From positions 1 to 31,476 of the forward strand of contig NZ_QSOP01000024.1 in the NCBI RefSeq assembly GCF_003436275.1: 31,476 nt of DNA. The letters are read 5' to 3'. Position numbers and translations under genes: made by a program. This document shows positions 25,292-31,476 of the stretch, one piece after another (within the stretch, counting starts at the first letter, position 1; each line of letters begins with the position of its first letter). Under the pieces are notes generated by a model that saw only the letters and a list, made by a program, of their open reading frames with translations, was not told the origin of the DNA and searched no databases. The DNA is from Collinsella sp. TM09-10AT (GTDB lineage Bacteria > Actinomycetota > Coriobacteriia > Coriobacteriales > Coriobacteriaceae).

Positions 25292-26045
25292 AGCCCACCC
25301 CGCGCACGGTCTGGATGATGCGGGCACCGCCGGCGTCTTCGATCTTGGCGCGCAGGTGCGCGATGTGCACGTCGACGTTGTTGGTGTCGCCCACGTATTC
25401 GTAGCCCAGCGCCTCGTGCGCGATGCGCTCGCGCGTGAGTACGGTTTCGGCATGCGTCATAAGCAGGGCGAGGACGTCGAACTCGCGGGCCGTGAGCGCG
25501 ATGGGCGAGCCGCCGACCGTGACTTCGCGGCGGTCGGGATCGAGCGCGACCGAACCCACGGCGAGTGCGGCGGGGGAGGGCGCGGCAGCGGTCTGGGCCG
25601 AGTCGCCAGCCGGGGGTATCGCAACGGCGCACCCGCCCGCACCGCCCGCCCCAACGCCGCCAACGCCCGAAGCCGTCCGCACAGCCTCCGAGCGCTTTAG
25701 CGCCACGCGGATCCGTGCGAACAGCTCCTCAATCGCAAACGGCTTGGTCAGGTAATCGTCGGCGCCGGCATCGAGCCCGGCCACCTTGTCCATCACGGCA
25801 TCGCGCGCGGTGACCATAATCACCGGCACATCCTTGTGCTTGCGGACACGTCGCAAGACCTCCATGCCGTTGAGCTGCGGCAACAGTACGTCGAGCAGAA
25901 TCAGATCGTAGTCGCGCTCCAGCGCCAGGTCAACGGCGGTGCGGCCATCGGCGGCGTGTTCCACCTGGTAGCCCTCGTGCTCCAGCTCGAGCGTCACAAA
26001 GCGGGCGATTTTCTCCTCGTCCTCTACGATCAAGATCCGTGCCAT
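25275..26045 (-). CDS. OmpR/PhoB-family response regulator
   Basis: A 256-residue regulator. The receiver domain has the acidic pocket E8-D9, phospho-acceptor D52 (LILLDVLLP), T79 and K101 (DDYLTKPF). A long Gly/Ala/Pro linker (about 122-165, more extended than usual) joins a winged-helix DNA-binding domain (VTVGGSPIALTAREFDVLALL ... TRERIAHEAL ... NNVDVHIAHLRAKIEDAGG). The ATG lies 18 nt after the DUF4342 stop, so the three genes are likely one operon. The target genes cannot be read from this window. Confidence 0.94.
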   Translation of the reverse strand: MARILIVEDEEKIARFVTLELEHEGYQVEHAADGRTAVDLALERDYDLILLDVLLPQLNGMEVLRRVRKHKDVPVIMVTARDAVMDKVAGLDAGADDYLTKPFAIEELFARIRVALKRSEAVRTASGVGGVGAGGAGGCAVAIPPAGDSAQTAAAPSPAALAVGSVALDPDRREVTVGGSPIALTAREFDVLALLMTHAETVLTRERIAHEALGYEYVGDTNNVDVHIAHLRAKIEDAGGARIIQTVRGVGYVCRA

Positions 26046-26063
26046 GCGTGCCCCCGTCTGCGA

Positions 26064-26606
26064 TTACTTGTCGTCGTTCAGATTTTGCTTGATGTCGTCC
26101 GCGGCATTGGCAGCGCTGTCCATCAGGTTGTTGATGCTGCCGGGCACGTCGCCGTCGCTATCGATGCGGTAGCGCATGCCAAAGAACAGGCCAAGCAGCA
26201 TCAGCCATATCGTGGCGCCCCAGGCAAACAGCGCGACGATGGGGATCAGGATGGGGATGTTGAGGATGATTGCATCGCGGCGCGTGGCGATAAACTTGGT
26301 GTCCAGACTCAGGCGGAAGAGCTTTTTGAGGTACTCCCACACGCTGTCCATCTTCTTGGAGAAGTCGGTCTTTTCGCTCGACTTTTCGTAAGCGACCTGC
26401 GCGGCGACCATCTCGGCAGAGGGCTCATCGACTGGCGCGGACTCGGTGGCGGCATGCGCCGACGTGGTCTGGGTCTTGCCCTGCGACTCGAGCCAAATGA
26501 TGGCATCCAAAACGTTGCCGTCGGCAGCGTCGAGCGCCGCCTTGGCATCGGTGTAACTCACGTTGCACTTGGTGCGGATGGTTTCAACTTTTTCGAGGTC
26601 GTCCAT
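26064..26606 (-). CDS. DUF4342 / UBA-like membrane protein
   Basis: A 180-residue protein opening MDDLEKVETIRTKCNVSYTDAKAALDAADGN (key pattern: a ubiquitin-associated-like three-helix fold, residues about 1-43, as in EF-Ts N-termini). A polar linker follows, then a hydrophobic region at about 113-147 with one or two membrane helices, and an acidic tail. It fits the DUF4342 family. It precedes the two-component system in the same direction with 18 nt spacing, so it may be an accessory membrane component or merely co-transcribed. AAAGGACAGG precedes the ATG. Confidence 0.8.
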   Translation of the reverse strand: MDDLEKVETIRTKCNVSYTDAKAALDAADGNVLDAIIWLESQGKTQTTSAHAATESAPVDEPSAEMVAAQVAYEKSSEKTDFSKKMDSVWEYLKKLFRLSLDTKFIATRRDAIILNIPILIPIVALFAWGATIWLMLLGLFFGMRYRIDSDGDVPGSINNLMDSAANAADDIKQNLNDDK

Positions 26607-26967
26607 GACCTGTCCTTTCGTTCGATGGGCGCGACGCCGGGCAATTTGCTCGGGCGCGAGCGTTGCGTTCGGCGGCCTGCGTTGCGCGGCGCCGCCCCGC
26701 CCTTTGTCGAACTCTATAGTGCAGGTTATAGATTAAGCGATTCTTGAGCCAAGATTAATGTTGGATGAGTTTTTGGGTGGGGCGGAGGCCAAGCGCAGAC
26801 GAGCGGCTTGAGCCCAAGGATAAATTTGTGTCCGCACGGCGAGATATACTTTTAACTATATTGATGGGCGTGACAGGGCAAAGCTGCCTGGCGCCCGCGA
26901 AATCAGAGGGGCCGCCGTGCCGCATGGCACAAACGAGTGGGGTCCCGGCGCAAACAGGGGGTCATAC
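26607..26967. other. 361-bp divergent intergenic region
   Basis: This region lies between the divergent DUF4342 and phosphatase genes. The AT-rich part at 26710-26760 holds candidate promoter sequence for the minus-strand operon (TATAAC/CTATAG-like hexamers near 26714-26731) but no clean pair. GATATACTTTTAAC near 26851-26864 is a candidate -10 region for the plus-strand gene. CAGGGGGT at 26955-26962 is its ribosome-binding site. No gene was found. Confidence 0.4.
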
Positions 26968-27729
26968 GTGCATATCTACGCTATGAGTGACATTCACGGG
27001 TGCTTGGACGCCTTTAAGGCATCGCTTTCCACCATCGACCTCGATGCCGAGGACTCCAAGCTGGTTTTGCTTGGCGACTATTGCGACCGAGGCCCCGATT
27101 CACTCGGGGTCTTCGAGCTCGTCATGGACCTGCAAAAGCGGTACGGCGATCGCGTCGTGGCGCTGCGCGGCAACCACGAGGAGATGTTCCTCGAGTACAT
27201 TGACGAGGTAAACGACCTTAATTTTACGCAGGCATGGATACTTGCCGACAGCAATCTGGCAACGGCCAAGAGCTTCTTAGACGCCGAGGCATTCAAGCAC
27301 GTTAGGCACCTTTTGAGGCTCAGGAAGTTCGAGGAGGCCTACGCCTATACGGTTGAACGCATGAAGGCCGAACATGCGGACGTCATCGCGTGGGTTCGCA
27401 AGCTCCCTTACTTTTACGAGAGTCCCTTCGGCCAGGTCTTTGTGCATGCCGGCATTGACGAGGGTGCCGGGGAGTACTGGAAGCTCGGCACATCTGACGA
27501 GTCGTTTACTATGACGCTGCCCGATTACGTGGGGCGTAAGTTCTACCTAGATGTTATCGCCGGGCATATCAACACCGAGGCTGTCTCGGGCATTGCGGGC
27601 TACCGCGGTATCTGGCATGACGGCGCCAGCCATTACTACATCGACGGGAGCGTCATGAAGAACGGCGCGGTCGCCGTGCTGAACTACGACTCGGAGACAG
27701 AGAAGTACGGCGGGCAAGGGCTGGAGTAG
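26968..27729 (+). CDS. Calcineurin-like serine/threonine-type metallophosphatase
   Basis: GTG 26968 is chosen because AGGGGGT lies 6 nt upstream and the family opening (x-I-Y-A-M-S-D-I-H-G) then falls at residues 3-11. The 253-residue protein has the PPP-like metal and catalytic motifs: D8/H10 (SDIHG), GDYCDRGPDS (37-46), RGNHEEM, FVHAGIDEG and GHINTE. It resembles bacterial PrpE/lambda-type phosphatases and ApaH-like hydrolases; a protein phosphatase or dinucleoside-polyphosphate hydrolase role cannot be separated here. Confidence 0.87.
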   Translation: MHIYAMSDIHGCLDAFKASLSTIDLDAEDSKLVLLGDYCDRGPDSLGVFELVMDLQKRYGDRVVALRGNHEEMFLEYIDEVNDLNFTQAWILADSNLATAKSFLDAEAFKHVRHLLRLRKFEEAYAYTVERMKAEHADVIAWVRKLPYFYESPFGQVFVHAGIDEGAGEYWKLGTSDESFTMTLPDYVGRKFYLDVIAGHINTEAVSGIAGYRGIWHDGASHYYIDGSVMKNGAVAVLNYDSETEKYGGQGLE

Positions 27730-27756
27730 GTTGGCGGGCGATTATTTGCCTTTCAA

Positions 27757-28503
27757 TTAACGCAATGATCTATTAAGCCATTCATTCATTCTTCCAGAAG
27801 GATATCTTTTGACCAGCTTTCCTTCCTTTGTCTTTAAGCGAAGTTCGGGTTTGATAGAGATACCGCAGTATTCGGGTTTGATAGAGATACCGCAGTAAAA
27901 CTGCAGCTCTGCTGCATTCAAGTCTATCTTGTCCAATTTTTTAATATACCGATAAAGGCAATGATATTCGTGCTGTTCGTTGCCTAAGGCGTGGGCGACA
28001 TCGAGGTAGGCGAGCAGGGAGATGAGTACGTGCCACTGCTGATCTAAAACTTTTTTACCATTCTCGTCTTCAGTAAAGGGGTCAAAGGCGTCGAGTTCAG
28101 CAACCGCATCTTTGTCAAAGTAAAAGTGGTAATGTCGCTGATCGTCGGTGCGGCACTTAAGCACAAGGTAGAAAACAGCATCGTCTGCTGATACCTTTTT
28201 GCTGTTGTCTTCGCACCATTCATCCCATCTGTCTTCTTTAAGGGCAGATTCTATTTCTTTAAGCTTGTTTTCATTAAGTTTATTTAGCTCAAGTACGGTT
28301 TCGCCCAGTATATAGGCCTGGTCTCTATGAGGACTGTTTTCGGAAATATTTTTGCAAGGATTGTTGCACCGTTCAATAAAGCCCTTGACGTCTATTGGAT
28401 TGGTATAAAACTCTCCGGTTGAAGACGCGTTTTTGCAAATAGTGCCGACGCGGTCGAAAAAATCTCTGATATCGTCCAAATTGGCAAATTCGGCTTCGTC
28501 CAT
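27757..28503 (-). CDS. AT-rich orphan protein with an internal 9-residue tandem duplication
   Basis: The 248-residue protein has no family I recognise. It is hydrophilic, with no signal peptide or membrane helix, rich in Asp/Glu/Lys, and has a strand-like HYHFYFDKDAVAELDAFDP stretch. Residues near the C-terminus contain YCGISIKPE twice in tandem, encoded by a perfect 27-bp direct duplication (27844-27870 and 27871-27897). Its base composition is clearly more AT-rich than its neighbours, and codon use differs, pointing to recent acquisition. ATG 28503 is preceded by AAAGGA, and a perfect TATAAT lies 35 bp upstream. Confidence 0.78.
   Translation of the reverse strand: MDEAEFANLDDIRDFFDRVGTICKNASSTGEFYTNPIDVKGFIERCNNPCKNISENSPHRDQAYILGETVLELNKLNENKLKEIESALKEDRWDEWCEDNSKKVSADDAVFYLVLKCRTDDQRHYHFYFDKDAVAELDAFDPFTEDENGKKVLDQQWHVLISLLAYLDVAHALGNEQHEYHCLYRYIKKLDKIDLNAAELQFYCGISIKPEYCGISIKPELRLKTKEGKLVKRYPSGRMNEWLNRSLR
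27844..27897. repeat. Perfect 27-bp tandem duplication within the orphan gene
   Basis: Two identical adjacent 27-bp units (27844-27870, 27871-27897) keep the reading frame and duplicate nine residues. The absence of any mismatch suggests a very recent replication slippage event. Confidence 0.95.
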
Positions 28504-28537
28504 ATCTGGATTCCTTTCTCATTAGGAAACATGTCTC

Positions 28538-28543
28538 ATTATA
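28538..28543 (-). promoter_or_regulatory. -10 element (TATAAT) for the AT-rich orphan gene
   Basis: The minus strand reads TATAAT 35 bp upstream of the ATG. No good -35 is visible at 16-18 bp spacing. Confidence 0.5.
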
Positions 28544-28568
28544 GGCACGCTTGCGGTCGTAGCGGCTA

Positions 28569-28841
28569 GGGGTGCCAGTGCTAGTGAGGGTTCCAGAGAA
28601 GGAAGCGGCGCGCCCTCGGAGCAGCAAAGAATCAAGGTCTAATACTTTTCCCGAGAAGTGAACGAGCTAAAACGGGCCCCCGAAGCATCGACACTTTAGG
28701 AGTGCCGTTTCCTGCGGTTTCGGTACTGAAATCCTGCGATTTTGCCGCCGAAAAATGCGGATGTTTCAGGGATCTAAAAACAGCCGTTCACTTCTCGGGA
28801 AAAGTATTAGACCTCGATGGCGGGGGATGGGGTGCCAGTGC
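28569..28841. repeat. 13-bp direct repeats flanking the MITE-like element
   Basis: GGGGTGCCAGTGC occurs at 28569-28581 and 28829-28841, outside the terminal inverted repeats on both sides (offset 260 bp). The sequence is not immediately adjacent to the inverted repeats, so it is not a simple target-site duplication. Confidence 0.6.
28631..28818. mobile_element. MITE-like element with 30-bp perfect terminal inverted repeats
   Basis: 28635-28664 and 28785-28814 are exact reverse complements (30 of 30; 33 of 34 if extended to 28631 and 28818). The arms start AGGTCTAATACTTTTCCCGA. The interior (120 bp) has no plausible gene but contains further imperfect inverted repeats (about 28729-28771). Total length is about 188 bp. 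This is the form of a non-autonomous miniature inverted-repeat element; the transposase that would recognise it is not in the window. A long-hairpin RNA function is an alternative. Confidence 0.72.
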
Positions 28842-28976
28842 AAAACGGCGTCAAGGGTTGGTCGAGCAGGTGGTTTCTCCATTGATGTCCGCACGACATG
28901 GGACACTTCCCCTGCCGCCCTGCTATGTCGCGGCGGCATGTACCCAAACAACGACCCTCTAAGGAGTTCGATATTG

Positions 28977-29216
28977 ATGAGTGACAACACCAAACATCTC
29001 GCAAAGAAATGCGTCAAGGACGCGGGGCCGTGCCTCGCGCTGTGCGTAGCCGGCGCAGCGGTCGCGCTGCTGGCTGTTCTGGGGCCGTTCGACGTGCTCC
29101 GAAGTACCAGCTCTCTGCACGTTTGCATGGCCTTTGCCGGCGCCATGATGACCGGCGGCGTGCTCGATCTGATTTTTTGGGTGCTCGACCCGTTTGGATG
29201 GAAGAACGAGGGGTAA
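28977..29216 (+). CDS. Small two-helix membrane protein, unknown function
   Basis: ATG 28977 gives 79 residues; AAGGAG at 28961-28966 is the ribosome-binding site (a TTG at 28974 is an alternative). Two hydrophobic helices lie at about residues 18-37 and 47-70, with the loop between them. No family recognised. GC content is normal. It lies 85 bp before a phosphoesterase gene in the same direction, possibly co-transcribed. Confidence 0.7.
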   Translation: MSDNTKHLAKKCVKDAGPCLALCVAGAAVALLAVLGPFDVLRSTSSLHVCMAFAGAMMTGGVLDLIFWVLDPFGWKNEG

Positions 29217-29301
29217 GCCCTGAGGGATGGAAGGGCTGGAACGGTTGGCTTAGTGATCGTGCAGAATGTGGGCTAGCGACTTACAGGGAAGTGGTGATCC
29301 G

Positions 29302-30027
29302 ATGACGGTCTATGTGACGGGCGATATTCACGGCGGCCTCGACATGCAAAAGCTGCGCGATTGGGATCTTGGGGAAAGCCTGACGAGCGACGACTATCTC
29401 ATCATTGCCGGCGACTTTGGCTTTCCGTGGGATTTCTCTGCCGAGGAGTGCGCCGACATCGCTTGGCTGGAGTCGCGCCCCTATACCGTGCTGTTCGTCG
29501 ACGGCAACCACGAACGTTTCGACCACTGGGTGGAGCGACCCATGGAGTTGTGGCACGGCGGACTGACACAGCGCCTGTCGGACACCTCGCCCATACGGCG
29601 CCTGACGCGCGGCGAGGTTTTTGAACTCGACGGCTCAACGGTCTTTACCATGGGCGGCGCCACGAGCGTGGACAAGGAATACCGCATTCCGTATTCCAGC
29701 TGGTGGCCGCAGGAGTTGCCGGGTGAGCGCAACTTTGAGGAGGCACGGACGAAGCTCGACAGCGTGGGCTGGAAGGTCGACTACGTGGTCACCCACACCT
29801 GCTCTACGCGCATGCTTTCGCCCACGCTCTATCCGGCGCCCGGCTGGAATTGCCCCGCCGTTGATCGGCTTACGGCGTTTTTCGATGAGCTGGAAGATCG
29901 CTTGGACTACAAGCGCTGGTACTACGGGCATTTTCATCGGGATGCCAACCCGGCCGAGCGCCATACCGTGCTCTACGACTGCATCGTTCACCTGGGCGAC
30001 GAACTCCAGCCCTGGGATGTTGCGTAG
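29302..30027 (+). CDS. Metallophosphoesterase
   Basis: ATG 29302 gives 241 residues, beginning MTVYVTGDIHGGLDM (D8/H10 metal motif), then IIAGDFGFPWD, VDGNHERFD, YVVTHTCS and YYGHFH, the complete calcineurin-like set. The GDFGFPW variant in place of G-D-x-x-D-R-G-x is characteristic of a subgroup found in phage-like and accessory regions of Firmicutes and Actinobacteria. The substrate is unknown. The start has a weak site (AGGGAAGTGG). It converges with gluQ. Confidence 0.85.
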   Translation: MTVYVTGDIHGGLDMQKLRDWDLGESLTSDDYLIIAGDFGFPWDFSAEECADIAWLESRPYTVLFVDGNHERFDHWVERPMELWHGGLTQRLSDTSPIRRLTRGEVFELDGSTVFTMGGATSVDKEYRIPYSSWWPQELPGERNFEEARTKLDSVGWKVDYVVTHTCSTRMLSPTLYPAPGWNCPAVDRLTAFFDELEDRLDYKRWYYGHFHRDANPAERHTVLYDCIVHLGDELQPWDVA

Positions 30028-30044
30028 GGGTGGGGCGTATTTGG

Positions 30045-31055
30045 CTACTCGGCCGTTACAGTGATGTTCTCTCGGTGCGCGCGGATAACATCCCAGCTAA
30101 AGTGCTCGACCAGCCGCTCGGCAGAGCGCGGCGTGGTGTCCGGCGCGATGCCCGTTTGCCCGGCGAGCCAGCCCAGCAGCGTTTCGGGCGTGCCAAAGCG
30201 GGCGCGGAGTTCGCCCAGGTCCAGATCGCGGTCTCGTTTGGAAAGGCGGCGGCCGTCCGGTGCCATGAGCAGCGGAATATGTGCGTAGTGCGGCGTGGGC
30301 AGTCCCAACAGGTGCTGCAGATAGATCTGGCGCGGCGTGGACCCCAGCAGGTCGCATCCGCGCACGACCTCGGTGACGCCCATGGCAGCGTCGTCGACCA
30401 CCACGGCTAGCTGATAGGCAAACACGCCGTCGCTGCGGCGCACCAAAAAGTCGCCGCACTCGGTGGCGAGTGCTTCGCATTGGGCGCCGTACGTGCGATC
30501 CACAAATTCGATCACGTCGTCTGCGAGGTCGTCGACGGTGGGCACGCGCAGACGTGTGGCCGGGGCGCGCAGGGCGCTGCGGCGGGCCACCTCCTCGGCC
30601 GAAAGACTTCGGCAGGCGCCACGGTAGATGGGCGTGCCGTCGCTCGCGTGCGGTGCACTCGCGGCGTGGAGCTCGGCGCGTGTGCAAAAGCAGGGATAGG
30701 TGAGGCCGGCGTCTTTCAGCCGGCGCAAGGCGCTCTCGTACAGGTCTAGGCGGTCGTGTTGGTAGTAGGGACCTTCGTCCCACTCCAGCCCCAGCCAGGC
30801 CAGGCCGTCAATCAATTGGGCGGCAAGTTCCGGGCGCTTGCAGCGATCGTCCAGGTCCTCAATGCGTAACACGATGCTGCCGCCCTGGCTGCGGGCCGAA
30901 AGCCATGCGCACAGGCAACTGAACACGTTGCCCAGGTGCATACGGCCCGAGGGCGACGGGGCGAAACGGCCCACGACGGGCGCGGGGGCGGAGGCGGGTG
31001 GCGTCGCTGGCGCGTCCGCGGCGGGCGTTGCTATGTTGCGTGTTTTGATATCCAT
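30045..31055 (-). CDS. gluQ: Glutamyl-Q tRNA(Asp) synthetase
   Basis: ATG 31055 gives 336 residues; the open frame runs further upstream without a start signal. This truncated GluRS paralogue attaches glutamate to queuosine in tRNA-Asp. The HIGH-like motif is PSGRMHLGN (35-43), the KMSKS-like motif RRLSKRD. The zinc-binding set characteristic of GluQ is present: YPCFCTRAEL ... IYRGACRSL. It has no C-terminal anticodon-binding domain, unlike GltX. An extra 25-residue Ala/Pro-rich N-terminus precedes the first strand. Presence implies queuosine in tRNA. A TATACT at 31063-31068 lies only 7 nt before the ATG. Confidence 0.92.
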   Translation of the reverse strand: MDIKTRNIATPAADAPATPPASAPAPVVGRFAPSPSGRMHLGNVFSCLCAWLSARSQGGSIVLRIEDLDDRCKRPELAAQLIDGLAWLGLEWDEGPYYQHDRLDLYESALRRLKDAGLTYPCFCTRAELHAASAPHASDGTPIYRGACRSLSAEEVARRSALRAPATRLRVPTVDDLADDVIEFVDRTYGAQCEALATECGDFLVRRSDGVFAYQLAVVVDDAAMGVTEVVRGCDLLGSTPRQIYLQHLLGLPTPHYAHIPLLMAPDGRRLSKRDRDLDLGELRARFGTPETLLGWLAGQTGIAPDTTPRSAERLVEHFSWDVIRAHRENITVTAE

Positions 31056-31062
31056 GCGGACG

Positions 31063-31068
31063 AGTATA
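31063..31068 (-). promoter_or_regulatory. Possible -10 of a leaderless gluQ transcript
   Basis: The minus strand reads TATACT with its last base 8 nt from the A of the ATG. Transcription would begin at or next to the start codon, and no ribosome-binding site is seen upstream. No good -35 was found. Confidence 0.4.
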
Positions 31069-31476
31069 GCGCGGGGCTTGGCAGGGAAGGCGTTGCCGCG
31101 CTCACAAGTTGGCGGCGGTGCGCATTGCGCACGGTGGGTTTGCGGCTCAAGGTCTCGATCGCTGCGTACCGACTTAGCCTCACAAACGACAGAAACCCCA
31201 GCAGCTCTTCGCAACTGCCGGGGTTTCCGCGGAAAAGGGGGACATGATCCTCGAGCGAACGGCAAAGGGGCAAACCGTTTCGCTCAACTGCTTTATGCCC
31301 CTCGGTTGGCGGCTCAATCAGCGCGGGCCGCGCCCACACAAAGCCGCTACACCTGTGACGGAGCTGTGAAGTGGTATCTATTGCTGGGGCGGGCTATGCC
31401 AAGGGTGCCCCTAATGACTGGTTATTTAAGAACGTCCATTACAGTCGAAATTGTCAGCCCGGGACCGTCTCGGGCT
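31069..31476. other. Right-end intergenic region with hairpins and dispersed repeat copy 2
   Basis: No gene was found. GAAACCCCAGCAG (31192-31204) pairs with CTGCCGGGGTTTC (31215-31227) with one mismatch, a terminator-like hairpin. GAGCGAACGG (31253-31262) pairs with 31275-31285, and GGGGCA (31267-31272) with TGCCCC (31296-31301), an arrangement that could form a pseudoknot. The GGACGTTCTTAAA repeat lies in reverse orientation at about 31403-31436. AGCCCG/CGGGCT at the very end is a hairpin cut by the window edge. Confidence 0.45.

Overview
The window looks like chromosome of a high-GC Gram-positive bacterium of the class Coriobacteriia, most likely Collinsella or a close relative. This is inferred from the strongly GC-biased third codon positions, the actinobacterial gene order enolase - FtsB/DivIC-like protein - Ppx/GppA, the short-form HisG, and protein sequences that read like Collinsella. 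No database search was possible.

Layout. 1-1075: the end of a probable SIS-domain deglycase followed by a FrlC-like sugar-phosphate epimerase, resembling a fructosamine catabolic operon. 1246-9562: a nearly contiguous histidine biosynthesis cluster on the + strand, in the order hisZ-hisG (one fused ORF), hisD, hisC, hisB, hisH, hisA, hisF, hisI, a 75-residue unknown protein, hisE. A convergent PHP-domain gene (9590-10501) probably supplies the histidinol-phosphatase, so every step from PRPP/ATP to histidine can be assigned. Palindromic sequences lie between several his genes. 10622-14607 (- strand): a 1188-residue fused heterodimeric ABC exporter of CydDC type, whose stop codon overlaps the start of a YgbA-like (nitrous oxide-stimulated promoter family) gene. 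14992-16944 (+): a stand-alone LarC C-terminal-domain protein, a YfcE-like phosphodiesterase and MazG. 16984-18351 (-): an AAA ATPase with a DUF4143 C-terminus and three direct repeats at an exact 33-bp period just upstream. 18728-21997 (+): enolase, an FtsB/DivIC-like divisome protein and a Ppx/GppA phosphatase. 22011-22428: a palindromic element and tRNA-Leu(UAA), whose 3' end and terminator are duplicated 196 bp away. 22460-26606: a membrane-anchored helical protein, an orphan PTS IIB protein plus a VOC-domain protein, and a response regulator/histidine kinase pair behind a DUF4342 gene. 26968-30027: two metallophosphoesterases, an AT-rich orphan gene carrying a 27-bp tandem duplication, a MITE-like element with 30-bp perfect terminal inverted repeats, and a small membrane protein. 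30045-31055 (-): GluQ, a tRNA-modifying glutamyl-Q synthetase with a possible leaderless promoter.

Most of the window is housekeeping. The least explained content is (i) the 33-bp-period repeat array at the AAA ATPase gene, (ii) a set of unrelated intergenic palindromic elements (8525-8618, 14810-14895, 22011-22077, 28631-28818) and a short dispersed repeat (9560-9590 and near 31410), (iii) the decayed tRNA-Leu duplication with a hairpin-rich insert, and (iv) several proteins that are one half of a normally fused or paired system: LarC2 alone, a KDPG-aldolase-type VOC domain alone, PTS IIB alone, and conversely HisZ and HisG fused.
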